A program made the position numbers and the translations under genes. A DNA stretch of 32,769 nucleotides from DATAVB01 sp040414495 (lineage in GTDB: Bacteria; Actinomycetota; Actinomycetes; Mycobacteriales; QHCD01): positions 1 through 32,769 of the forward strand of contig JBEDUI010000202.1 of assembly GCA_040414495.1 (NCBI GenBank), given 5' to 3'. This document shows, piece by piece, positions 22,647 through 30,904 of this stretch. Each line of letters begins with the position of its first letter. Within the stretch, counting starts at the first letter, position 1. The notes under the pieces are model-generated. The model saw only the letters and a program-made list of their open reading frames with translations. It was not told the origin of the DNA and searched no databases.

Positions 22647-23831
22647 TCAGTCGCGTAAAGCAGCCAGGGCGGTATGCACGAAAACGTTCACCCCTACGCC
22701 GATCGCGCGTTCATCGACATCGAAACTGCCCTGATGCAAATCGTGCCGTGGACCACCGCCGTGCACGCCGAGCCGGGCCAGGGCGCCCGGAATGCCCGGC
22801 ACACCGAGGTCTTCCGCGCCTTCGAGATACCAGCCGAAATCCTCGCCGCCCATGCTTTGCGGCGTATCCGATAATCCAGCTTCACCGAGACCTTCGACGA
22901 TTCCGATACGGAGGTTCTCGCTGGCTCCGAGTTCATTGACCACCGGCGGGACGCCGCGCACGTAATTTACCTCGGCTAAAGCCCCGGTCGGCGCGGCGAT
23001 TTCGGCGACCAAACGCCGGATCAATTTCTCCGCATCGTGCCAGGCCTCGCTGTCCAGGATTCGTACCGTCCCACGCAACACCCCGTTCTGCGGAATCGCG
23101 TTGTAGGCCAGCCCGGCGTTGACCGCACCCCACACCAACGATAAACCGGTACGCGGGTCGACGACCCGGGTCAGCAAACCAGGCAGGTCAGTGATCAGCC
23201 GGCCCAACGTATAAACGGTATCGACGGTCAGCTGCGGCCGCGAGGTATGCCCGCCGGGCCCGCTGACCTGAATTTCCAGCCGGTCCGCGGCGGCGGTGAT
23301 CGGGCCGACCCGCAGCCCAACCCGGCCGGCATCCAGCCGCGGATCACAGTGCAATGCGAAGATCTGCCGAATTCCGGTCAGCACCCCGGACGCCATCACC
23401 TGCAACGCCCCGCCGGGCATGTCCTCCTCTGCCGGCTGGAACACGAACCGGACCGCGCCGGCCAGCGACGGACCGGCCGCCAAGGCTAACGCGGCCCCGA
23501 GCGCAACGGTCGTATGAACATCGTGCCCGCAGGCGTGGCACACACCATCCACTGTGGATTTGTACGGTACGGATTTGCTGTCCGCCAACGGTAGCGCGTC
23601 CAGATCAGCCCGAATAGCGATCGCCGGTGTGCCCGGTCCGACATCGCAGATCAGTCCGGTGCCACCGGGCAACCGGGTCGGGCGAAGACCCGCCTGTTGC
23701 AGCCGATTCATCAGCAATTCGGTGGTGCGGTGTTCGGCAAAACCCAACTCGGGGTGGGCGTGTAGGTCGCGCCGTATTCCGATCAACTCGTCCGTATGCG
23801 CATCAAGCCACTCGTCAAGCCATTCGGTCAC
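22647..23831 (-). CDS. M20 family amidohydrolase
   Basis: A 394-residue M20D metallopeptidase of the hippuricase / N-acyl-amino-acid amidohydrolase type. It has RRDLHAHPELGFAEHRT (20-36), the metal site CHACGHDVHTT (98-108), FQPAEE and SMGGEDFGWYL; GGPRHDLHQGSFDVDERA near the end carries the last ligand. The dimerisation domain begins at about GPGGHTSRPQ. It hydrolyses N-acyl or amide-linked amino acids; the mycobacterial homologues AmiA1/AmiB1 sit beside the same GGCT and lpdA genes. The GTG start overlaps the stop of the GCS2 gene by 4 nt, so the two are translationally coupled. Confidence 0.9.
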   Translation of the reverse strand: MTEWLDEWLDAHTDELIGIRRDLHAHPELGFAEHRTTELLMNRLQQAGLRPTRLPGGTGLICDVGPGTPAIAIRADLDALPLADSKSVPYKSTVDGVCHACGHDVHTTVALGAALALAAGPSLAGAVRFVFQPAEEDMPGGALQVMASGVLTGIRQIFALHCDPRLDAGRVGLRVGPITAAADRLEIQVSGPGGHTSRPQLTVDTVYTLGRLITDLPGLLTRVVDPRTGLSLVWGAVNAGLAYNAIPQNGVLRGTVRILDSEAWHDAEKLIRRLVAEIAAPTGALAEVNYVRGVPPVVNELGASENLRIGIVEGLGEAGLSDTPQSMGGEDFGWYLEGAEDLGVPGIPGALARLGVHGGGPRHDLHQGSFDVDERAIGVGVNVFVHTALAALRD

Positions 23832-24961
23832 AACAACCCGTCCCGCATCTCTGATACGAGAGAGTCTACGACGGCGGTCAGATCGCCGCCATTGGTCGCC
23901 GCCACCGCCCGCTGCCGCTCATAACTGGCTCCGACCTCGAGAATTCGTTCGACGGTGGCAAGCTCGTCCATGCAACCCAACCTGCGCGCAGTCGGCGACA
24001 CGTCCTCGACCAACTCCTTAATCGCCTTACGTACTGGGATTACTGTGCCATGCCTGTCAACGACGATCTCGGCGTCCAGGCCGTACCGGGCCGCGCGCCA
24101 TTTGTTTTCCCGTACGATCCAGGCTGGCGGCACCGGTAGTGTGTAGCCGCGGTCCAGCTCCGAATCCAGCCGGTCCACGAGGCACTGCGCCAGGGCCGCG
24201 ATCGCGCAGACCTCATCGAGGGTGGGAATTCCGTCGCAGATCCGCAACTCCACCGTGCCGAATGTCGGGTGTGGACGGATGTCCCACCACACCTCGCGAA
24301 TTGATTCGATGGCCCGCGTCGAAATCTGCATTTCCATGTATCGTTCGAATTCGTCCCACCCGGACAGCTGATACGGCAATCCAGCGGTCGGCAATGCTTC
24401 GAACAGCTTGCTGCGATAGGACGCCAGCCCCGTATCCGCGCCGATCCAAAATGGACTCGACGCCGACAGCGAGAGGAAATGCGGTACGTAGGCCAGCAGT
24501 GCGTTCAGTATCGGGATGGCTTTTTCCGGGCCGCGTACACCGACGTGGACATGTACGCCGAAGATCTGCAGCTGCCGGGCGATCCACTGGTTACGGCTCA
24601 CCAGGTCGGCGTAGCGCTGGTCGTCGGTGATCTGCTGGCTGGACCAATCGGTGAGCGGGTGGGTGCCCGAACACATGACGCCCAGTGAGTGCTTGGCGGC
24701 CGCGGCCGACACTTCGCTCACCGTGGCACGCAGATCCTCCCGCACCTCGCCGACCGTCCCGCAGACGCCGGTGATCACCTCCACACAGGACCGCAGCAGC
24801 TCGTGCTTGGCCTTGGGGTGCCCCTCGCCCTCGGCCGACGCGATCGACGCCAACACCGCGTCGGCGCCGGAGCTGAGCTGACGGGTCTCGGTGTCGACGA
24901 GCTCAAGCTCCCACTCGACACCAAGGCTCGGGCCCTCCGAGGCCTGAAAGTCGATGCGCAC
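23828..24961 (-). CDS. GCS2-type carboxylate-amine ligase (YbdK-like glutamate-cysteine ligase)
   Basis: A 377-residue protein of the GCS2/YbdK family. It begins with the SLGVEWELELVD strand, then has FGVHVHVGV (ATP/metal region), SASSPFW, SGWDEFERYM and WWDIRPHPTFGTVELRICDG, all in family order. Such enzymes join glutamate or another acid to an amine with ATP; YbdK has weak gamma-glutamylcysteine ligase activity. The true substrate is unknown. GTG 24961 is preceded by GGGAGG. The gene overlaps the M20 amidohydrolase by 4 nt and follows the LarA-like gene after 63 bp, so it may be the fourth gene of a minus-strand operon. Confidence 0.87.
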   Translation of the reverse strand: MRIDFQASEGPSLGVEWELELVDTETRQLSSGADAVLASIASAEGEGHPKAKHELLRSCVEVITGVCGTVGEVREDLRATVSEVSAAAAKHSLGVMCSGTHPLTDWSSQQITDDQRYADLVSRNQWIARQLQIFGVHVHVGVRGPEKAIPILNALLAYVPHFLSLSASSPFWIGADTGLASYRSKLFEALPTAGLPYQLSGWDEFERYMEMQISTRAIESIREVWWDIRPHPTFGTVELRICDGIPTLDEVCAIAALAQCLVDRLDSELDRGYTLPVPPAWIVRENKWRAARYGLDAEIVVDRHGTVIPVRKAIKELVEDVSPTARRLGCMDELATVERILEVGASYERQRAVAATNGGDLTAVVDSLVSEMRDGLL

Positions 24962-25024
24962 GGCACCTCCCGGATCGGCTGTTCCGCTCGGTGCGACGGT
25001 AGGACCACACCGGATTCGGGAACC

Positions 25025-26263
25025 TCACCGTAGCCGGAAGAGCACCTCGCCCGCGTTGGGCACAACGAGCGTCTCCGGGTCGTGGGCCCAGACGGCCGGG
25101 TCGATTGTGGCCGGATCACGGTAGTTCAGCGCCAACGCCCGGGTCGTCGCCTCATCGATCCCGGTGGCCAACGTCACCGTGATCCGATTGCGTTCACCGT
25201 GCACCGAGTCCATGGTGCCGGCGCCGCGCACGTGGGTCGAATGCGCGATGACACTGCGCGGAATATCAGCAAACCTCTGCATATCGGCGAGAAAATAGTC
25301 TCGCGAGTGATATCCGATTCGGGCGAGATATTCGCCGTGCGTCTCACTCGCCACCGTGACGTGCGGGGCATAAAGCACGACCTCGCCGCCGTCGGCGACA
25401 ACCGGGTCCACTTTGTACATACCCTTGGCCGCGGTCCACAGGTCGTCGTACCGCTCCGAAATCAACGAGAGCACCCGGCGTACCGGCTTATCCAGGTATC
25501 GCACGTGAACCTGGGCCGACACCTCGGCCGCTCCGGCCCACGCCTCCTCGGGCGTGCCGTACGACAGATACGCCGGATCGTGCGTGCCCGAGGCGATCAC
25601 CAAAGCCAGGCACAGCCGCTCGGCCGGAACCATCGACGCGGCCAAATTGACGATCTTGCGCACCGGCGTAATACCGCCGACGCCGATGATGGCGCCACTG
25701 GTGATGAGGGCGCCGAGCCAGTGGGTCAGATCAATGACCTCGTGACCGGAAATCCCGGGAAAGAAATACTTGTTGCCACCGGAGAATCCGATGACCTCGT
25801 GCGGGAATACCGGCCCGAGCACCAGACACACGTCATGCTCGACGGCATTCCGATTCACCGTCACCGCAACGCTTTCGTTCAGCCGGCCCTCTGACGCGTC
25901 GGCGATATGGGACGCGTCGATGGTGCCCACTGTGGTCAGTGCCGATGGTTCCCACCATTCGTGGTTGACCACGCGCACCCGCGGATCGTCGGCGATGTCC
26001 TTGCCGACGTGTTCGGTGAGCGCGTCGCCGCGCAACGGCTGGTGCGTACCCAACGCGATCAGTACCGTCAGCCGGCTGACCCGGTCGATAACCGCATCGC
26101 GGAGGACCGACAGCAATTCGGGCAGCGGGCAGGTGCGGGTCGCATCAGGCACCACCACACACAGGCTGCGCCCGTCCAACGGCGCCCCGGCCAGCGATTC
26201 GGCGATAAATGTGGCGGTCGCGGCCGGGTCGAGCGCCCCATCGGGCCCACCGATCGCGCGCAT
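25025..26263 (-). CDS. LarA-like nickel-dependent 2-hydroxyacid racemase/epimerase
   Basis: A 412-residue member of the lactate racemase superfamily (DUF2088 plus C-terminal domain). The N-terminal PDATRTCP matches the DATRPTP loop of LarA. Active-site candidates are H74 (GTHQP), H155 (PHEVIGF), K165 (SGGNKYFFPG) and H181 (LTHWLG). The last three have the same spacing (10 and 16) as H174, K184 and H200 of L. plantarum LarA, so the nickel-pincer site looks intact. The superfamily includes lactate and malate racemases and D-gluconate 2-epimerases. The start lies 2 nt behind the Gfo/Idh stop, within a sugar-acid cluster, so a sugar acid is the likelier substrate. The cofactor genes larB, larC and larE are not in this window. 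Confidence 0.88.
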   Translation of the reverse strand: MRAIGGPDGALDPAATATFIAESLAGAPLDGRSLCVVVPDATRTCPLPELLSVLRDAVIDRVSRLTVLIALGTHQPLRGDALTEHVGKDIADDPRVRVVNHEWWEPSALTTVGTIDASHIADASEGRLNESVAVTVNRNAVEHDVCLVLGPVFPHEVIGFSGGNKYFFPGISGHEVIDLTHWLGALITSGAIIGVGGITPVRKIVNLAASMVPAERLCLALVIASGTHDPAYLSYGTPEEAWAGAAEVSAQVHVRYLDKPVRRVLSLISERYDDLWTAAKGMYKVDPVVADGGEVVLYAPHVTVASETHGEYLARIGYHSRDYFLADMQRFADIPRSVIAHSTHVRGAGTMDSVHGERNRITVTLATGIDEATTRALALNYRDPATIDPAVWAHDPETLVVPNAGEVLFRLR

Positions 26264-26265
26264 GA

Positions 26266-27339
26266 TCAGACGGTCCGCGGCGCGATCGCAACCGGCTTGC
26301 CGGAGCGGGCCGAGGCGTAGATCGCCCAGATCACGTCGAACGTGCGCGCCGCCTGGCGCACCGTCACCAGCGGCTGCCGGCCCAGCTCGACGGCTTCGAG
26401 GAAATCGCGGTATTGAATGGTGTGTGCGTCCGAGAGGGCGGTAGGGTCGGCGCTCGCGCTCACTCCATCGCCGGACTCGGCCACCAATTCAGCGGCCTGG
26501 TTGTCCCCCGCGCCGGCTCCGTACGCGGGTGCGTCATTTCCCTCCACCGCGGCGTGGAAATACGACAGCTTGTCATTCTCGATAACCGCCGAGCCTTTGT
26601 CGCCGAGCACCTGAATCCGCGCGGTGAGGCCGGGATACGCCGCGGTGGTTCCGTGAATCGTGCCCAGCGCACCGCTTTCGAAGCGAATCGTCGCCACCGC
26701 GGTGTCCTCGACCTCGATCCGATCGTGCGCCAATACGTCGGTCCAGGCGAAGACCTCGACCGGCTGGCCCAGGAACCACACCAACAGGTCCACTGTGTGC
26801 ACGCCCTGATTCATCAAAGCGCCGCCGCCATCGAGCTTCCAGGTGCCCCGCCAGTCACCGGAGTCGTAATAACCCTGGCTGCGCCACCACGCGATATTGG
26901 CGCTACCAGAGGTGATCCGGCCGAATTTCGCGTCCCGTACGGCCTCGGCGACGACCCGGCTGGCCGGGTCGAACCGGTGCTGGCTGATCACGGTCGCGAC
27001 CCGATCGGATTTCTCGCTGGCCGCGATGACCGAGTCCACCGCCTCGGGCGTGACATCCAGCGGTTTCTCGATGATGACGTGTTTTCCGGCCTGCAACGCC
27101 GCCACAGCCAGCTCGGCGTGAATTCCGCTGGGAACGCAGACCGCGACCGTGTCGATGTCCGGGCGCCGCAACACCTCGTCGTAGTCCGTGGTTGCCGGCG
27201 CACCGTACCGTTCGCCATAGGCAGTGGCCCGCTCGGCGACCTCGTCGACGACGACCGCGAGCTCAGCGCCGGGCAGTCCGTTGATCGTCTCGGAGTGCAG
27301 CGCGCCGATCACGCCGCAACCGACTACAGCAAAGCGCAT
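26266..27339 (-). CDS. Gfo/Idh/MocA family oxidoreductase
   Basis: A 357-residue NAD(P)-dependent dehydrogenase. It has the Rossmann start MRFAVVGCGVIGALHS, VAVCVPSGIHAELAVAAL, the catalytic-lysine motif EKPLDV, and GGGALMNQGVHTVDLLVWFLG with the conserved histidine. The family oxidises or reduces sugars, inositols and their acids. The substrate cannot be read, but neighbours (TIM-barrel isomerase 30 bp upstream, LarA-like gene 2 bp downstream) point to a polyhydroxy acid or cyclitol. ATG 27339 gives the canonical start; an in-frame ATG at 27351 directly abuts a GAGGG sequence and is less likely. Confidence 0.88.
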   Translation of the reverse strand: MRFAVVGCGVIGALHSETINGLPGAELAVVVDEVAERATAYGERYGAPATTDYDEVLRRPDIDTVAVCVPSGIHAELAVAALQAGKHVIIEKPLDVTPEAVDSVIAASEKSDRVATVISQHRFDPASRVVAEAVRDAKFGRITSGSANIAWWRSQGYYDSGDWRGTWKLDGGGALMNQGVHTVDLLVWFLGQPVEVFAWTDVLAHDRIEVEDTAVATIRFESGALGTIHGTTAAYPGLTARIQVLGDKGSAVIENDKLSYFHAAVEGNDAPAYGAGAGDNQAAELVAESGDGVSASADPTALSDAHTIQYRDFLEAVELGRQPLVTVRQAARTFDVIWAIYASARSGKPVAIAPRTV

Positions 27340-27369
27340 ATCAGACCGCATCCCTCAGTTATCGACAGC

Positions 27370-28197
27370 TCAGTGATATTCGATGTTTTCGGACTTCAGC
27401 AGGCCGGTGAACGCGTCAGTCGCCTGGCGGAACAGATCGGAGCCGGAAAATCCGCCGGCCCGCCCGGCGTGGGCCAGGTGCGGTTCCATCGAGAAGAAGC
27501 CGTCGAATCCGCTGGCCCGCAACGCCCGGAGGGTTTCCCGCAGCTGCCCGTCACCCTCGCCAGCCGGCGTCACGGTGCCGCTTCCGGCCAACGCGTCCTT
27601 GACGTGCACGTACTCCAGGTACGGCCGCAAGCTGGCGTAACCGTCGGTGAACGGCGTCACTCCACACTGGACATAGTTGGCCGCGTCCCAGATCAGCCGC
27701 AGCTGCGGCGATCCGATCGACTCGACGATATCGAGGCAACGGGAGGGAATGTCGCCGTAGATTTCTTTTTCGTTCTCGTGCAGCAGCACAACGTCGCGAC
27801 CGGCGGCCTGATCGACCAACGCGCCCATGCGGCGCAGCACCTCGTCGCGGTGACTGGCCGGGTCTTCGCCGGCTGGAATGAAGAACGAGAACAGCCGGAT
27901 GTACGGCGCATTGAAGCGTTTGGCGACTTCCAGCGCGCGGCCGAAGCGTTCCAGATGGGCGTCGAAATCGTCGTGGATGCCAATCTTTCCAATCGGCGAG
28001 CCCACCGAGGAGAACTGGATTCCGTGATTGTCGAGAATGCGCGCGGCTTCGTCGAGTTGGTCGTCATCGAGGTCGAGAATATTGGTACCCCAGGCACTGC
28101 GGAACTCGATGAATCGAATGCCCAGCTCGTCAAGAACCTCGCACTGCAACTCGAGGTCCGGCGAGATCTCGTCGGCGAAACCGGACAGGGTCCACAT
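27370..28197 (-). CDS. sugar phosphate isomerase/epimerase (AP-endonuclease-2 TIM barrel)
   Basis: A 275-residue xylose-isomerase-like TIM barrel. It opens WTLSGFADEISPDLELQ, and the metal ligands appear at the usual strand ends: a glutamate in LLHENEKEIYG, aspartate in LIWDAANY, histidine in YVHVKDA and glutamate in FFSMEPHLAH. Such proteins isomerise or epimerise keto/aldo sugars, or dehydrate inosose (IolE type). It leads the minus-strand operon, divergent from the LacI gene across 194 bp. ATG 28197 is chosen because AAGGAG lies 11 nt upstream and the barrel starts there; the open frame continues to 28347 without family-like sequence. Confidence 0.87.
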   Translation of the reverse strand: MWTLSGFADEISPDLELQCEVLDELGIRFIEFRSAWGTNILDLDDDQLDEAARILDNHGIQFSSVGSPIGKIGIHDDFDAHLERFGRALEVAKRFNAPYIRLFSFFIPAGEDPASHRDEVLRRMGALVDQAAGRDVVLLHENEKEIYGDIPSRCLDIVESIGSPQLRLIWDAANYVQCGVTPFTDGYASLRPYLEYVHVKDALAGSGTVTPAGEGDGQLRETLRALRASGFDGFFSMEPHLAHAGRAGGFSGSDLFRQATDAFTGLLKSENIEYH

Positions 28198-28328
28198 CAG
28201 TCGACTCACTCCTTCGGCCGATCGCGCTCGGATCAACCTGTCATTTCCCGGTGGCCGACCCACCGGGGTTGCGCCCGAACCGGTGCTGGGCACACAGCCA
28301 GTAACTCTATGCATGAGGAGCAGCTTTG

Positions 28329-28340
28329 GCAATCGGTTGC
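28329..28340. promoter_or_regulatory. putative LacI-family operator
   Basis: GCAATCGGTTGC is a palindrome with a central CG, the hallmark of LacI/GalR operators; compare GCAAACGTTTGC at the core of the PurR box. It lies in the divergent region between the TIM-barrel and LacI genes and overlaps a plausible promoter of the latter, TTGCAC (28337-28342), 17 nt, CAGAAT (28360-28365). A direct repeat TTGCCAGA (28347 and 28356) follows. Both divergent operons could be controlled from here. Confidence 0.55.
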
Positions 28341-28391
28341 ACATCATTGCCAGAGTTGCCAGAATGAACGAGATCTGAGGGAGGAGTCCCG

Positions 28392-29495
28392 GTGGCCCGG
28401 CGCATCACGATCCACGACGTCGCGCGTGAGGCCGGCGTAGCGGCGTCTACTGTATCGCGCGCCTTCTCCTCACCGGAACGAATCTCGGCCACCACCCGTG
28501 AACACGTCGTCGCCGTGGCCCAACGACTGGGGTATCGACCGAATCCGGTCGCGCGGGCGCTACCGAGCGGAAAGACCCAGACACTGGCCCTTCTGGTCCC
28601 GGATATCACTAATCCGTTCTTCTTCGGACTGATCCGAGGCGCCGAGCGACAGGCCGCCTCAGCCGGCTACACAATGGTGTTGGCCGATACCGGCGAGTCA
28701 TCGGCGGTCGAGCGTACTCACGTGGAGCGGCTCACCGGCGGCGTTGACGGATTCGTACTGGCCTCCTCCCGGCTCACCGATGAAGCACTGCACTCGTTGA
28801 TCAGCGAACACCCGGCGGTCGTGGTGAACCGGGTGATCGGCGAGGACATCCCGTGCGTGGTGATCAATGAGGAACAGGGCATGCGGCAGGCCGCCGAGCA
28901 CCTGGTCTCGCTCGGTCACCGGCGGATCGCCTACCTGTCCGGCCCGAGCACGTCGTGGTCCAACCGTACGAAATGGCGCACGCTGCAAAGCAGCGCGCGG
29001 CGGCTGGGCATCACGATCACCAAGGTCGGGCCGTTCGCGCCGACCGTGGCCGGCGGGGCCGCGGCCGCCGATGCGGTGCTGGTCGCCGATGCCACCGCCG
29101 TAATCGCATTCAACGACCTGTTGGCGATCGGGGCCAGCCGGCGATTTCTGGCCCGTGGGATAGGCGTTCCCGAGCAGATCAGCATTGTCGGTTGCGACGA
29201 TATTTTCGGCGCTGATTTCTGCCAACCGCCATTGACCACATTGGCCGCCGATATCGAACAGGCCGGGCGGTCAGCCGTCGACCTACTATTGAGCGAGCTT
29301 GCCCGGGATCACACCGATAATCCAGTCGCCGATAAAGTCGTACTCGCCAGTCATCTATTAATCCGGGAATCCACCGGACCCGCACCACATCCGCCGGCCA
29401 ACAGTTCCGCGCCTGATACCGAATCCACTGGATCTGAATTCGGATCGACCACGACCGACCCGGAAACACCGCGCGCGCAGAAGGAGAAGCGATGA
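28392..29495 (+). CDS. LacI family transcriptional regulator
   Basis: A 367-residue LacI/GalR regulator. The helix-turn-helix is at residues 5-25 (ITIHDVAREAGVAASTVSRAF) with hinge helix NPVARAL. The periplasmic-binding-protein-like ligand domain runs from LALLVPDITNPFF to about residue 335. It ends with a low-complexity serine/threonine/proline-rich tail of about 30 residues, longer than usual. The GTG start has GGGAGGAG upstream. It overlaps uxaC by 4 nt (ATGA), so it is co-transcribed with the uronate genes and probably represses them and the divergent operon until a uronate-derived ligand binds. Confidence 0.92.
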   Translation: MARRITIHDVAREAGVAASTVSRAFSSPERISATTREHVVAVAQRLGYRPNPVARALPSGKTQTLALLVPDITNPFFFGLIRGAERQAASAGYTMVLADTGESSAVERTHVERLTGGVDGFVLASSRLTDEALHSLISEHPAVVVNRVIGEDIPCVVINEEQGMRQAAEHLVSLGHRRIAYLSGPSTSWSNRTKWRTLQSSARRLGITITKVGPFAPTVAGGAAAADAVLVADATAVIAFNDLLAIGASRRFLARGIGVPEQISIVGCDDIFGADFCQPPLTTLAADIEQAGRSAVDLLLSELARDHTDNPVADKVVLASHLLIRESTGPAPHPPANSSAPDTESTGSEFGSTTTDPETPRAQKEKR

Positions 29496-30904
29496 CCCGA
29501 CTCGAGCCGCACGCAGACCGGCTCTTCCCGGCCGACCCGGCAACCCGGACGGTGGCCCGCAGTCTTTTCGCCGAGGTCGCGGGGATGCCGATCGTCTCCC
29601 CCCACGGCCACGTGGATGTGAACGTGATCGCCGACGACCAACCGTTCGGCGACCCGGCCACCCTGTTCGTGACACCCGACCACTACGTGACCCGGTTGAT
29701 CCACACCTTCGGCGTTCCGCTGGAGCGGCTCGGCGTTTCAGTCGTTGGCGAACCGTCAACGGCCAAACCGCGGGATATCTGGCGTATTTTCTGTGAACAC
29801 TGGAAGTATTTCCGCGGTACGCCCTCGCGTTACTGGATCGAGTCGGAGCTGGCCGACGTTTTCGGTCTCGACCAGATGCCCTCGCCGGAAACCGCTGACA
29901 TCCTGTTCGACACGTTGAGCAGCAAGCTGGAGTCGCCGGAATTCCGGCCCCGGGCGCTGTTCACCCGATTCAACCTGCATTCGCTGGCCACCACCGACGA
30001 CCCGCGCAGCACGCTGGCCGGGCACCGCAAGCTGGCCGACGATCCAAACTGGACCGGCCGGGTCGTACCGACATTCCGGCCCGACGCCTACCTTGATCCG
30101 ATGCAACCACGCTGGCCGGAAAACGTCGCCCTGCTGGGCATTTCGGCCGACATCGACACCGGCTCGTACGGCGGTTACATCGCGGCGCTGGAACAGCGGC
30201 GGGCGCATTTCGTCGCCAGTGGCGCCACCGCCAGCGACCACGGGCACGCCGACGCCGGCAGCCAGCCGCTGGAAACCGCTGAGGCGCAGCGGATTTACGC
30301 CGCCGCGCTGGCCGGTACCGCCACCCCCGACGAGCGGGTCGCGTTCCGCCGGCACATGCTCTCGGAAATGGCGCGTATGGCCTGCGACGACGGTCTGGTT
30401 ATGCAATTGCACCCGTCCGTTCTGCGGAATTATCACGGACCGGCCTTCCGTAAATTCGGCCCGGACACCGGCCACGACATTCCGGTGGCGGCAGAATTCA
30501 CCCGGTCGCTGCGGCCGCTGTTGGAGCGGTACGGCACCCACCCGAAATTCCGGATGGTGCTCTTTACGACCGACGAGGACGTGTGGTCGCGGGAAATCGC
30601 GCCGCTGGCCGGTTTTTACCCGTCGGTGTACGTCGGCGCGCCGTGGTGGTTCCTCGATACCCCGGACGCGATGATGCGGTTCCGCGAGGCGGTCACCGAC
30701 ACGGTCGGCTTTTACCGTACGTCGGGATTTGTCGACGACACCCGTGCGTTCTGCTCGATTCCGGCTCGCCACGACGCCGCCCGCCGGGTCGACGCCAGCC
30801 ACCTGGCCCGGCTGGTCGTGGAACACCGGATCAGCGAGGACGAGGCGGTCGAGACCATTCGCGATCTGGCGTTCGCTATTCCGAAAGAGGTATTCCGACT
30901 CTGA
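29492..30904 (+). CDS. uxaC: uronate isomerase (glucuronate/galacturonate isomerase)
   Basis: A 470-residue protein, full length for the UxaC branch of the amidohydrolase superfamily. The metal motif is SPHGHVD (H38, H40); HWKYFRGTPSRYWIE, FRPDAYL and HPSVLRNYHG follow, and LFTTDEDVWSREIAPLAGFYPSVYVGAPWWFLD carries the late metal region. It converts D-glucuronate to D-fructuronate and D-galacturonate to D-tagaturonate. It overlaps the LacI gene by 4 nt and the downstream reductase by 1 nt (TGATG), so all three are one operon. The reductase is the expected next step. No mannonate or altronate dehydratase gene is visible in the window. Confidence 0.93.
   Translation: MTRLEPHADRLFPADPATRTVARSLFAEVAGMPIVSPHGHVDVNVIADDQPFGDPATLFVTPDHYVTRLIHTFGVPLERLGVSVVGEPSTAKPRDIWRIFCEHWKYFRGTPSRYWIESELADVFGLDQMPSPETADILFDTLSSKLESPEFRPRALFTRFNLHSLATTDDPRSTLAGHRKLADDPNWTGRVVPTFRPDAYLDPMQPRWPENVALLGISADIDTGSYGGYIAALEQRRAHFVASGATASDHGHADAGSQPLETAEAQRIYAAALAGTATPDERVAFRRHMLSEMARMACDDGLVMQLHPSVLRNYHGPAFRKFGPDTGHDIPVAAEFTRSLRPLLERYGTHPKFRMVLFTTDEDVWSREIAPLAGFYPSVYVGAPWWFLDTPDAMMRFREAVTDTVGFYRTSGFVDDTRAFCSIPARHDAARRVDASHLARLVVEHRISEDEAVETIRDLAFAIPKEVFRL

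Noticed and set aside
26413..28440. Plus-strand open frame of 675 codons opposite the Gfo/Idh and TIM-barrel genes
   Set aside because: Both minus-strand genes have clear family motifs throughout; the antisense product has none.
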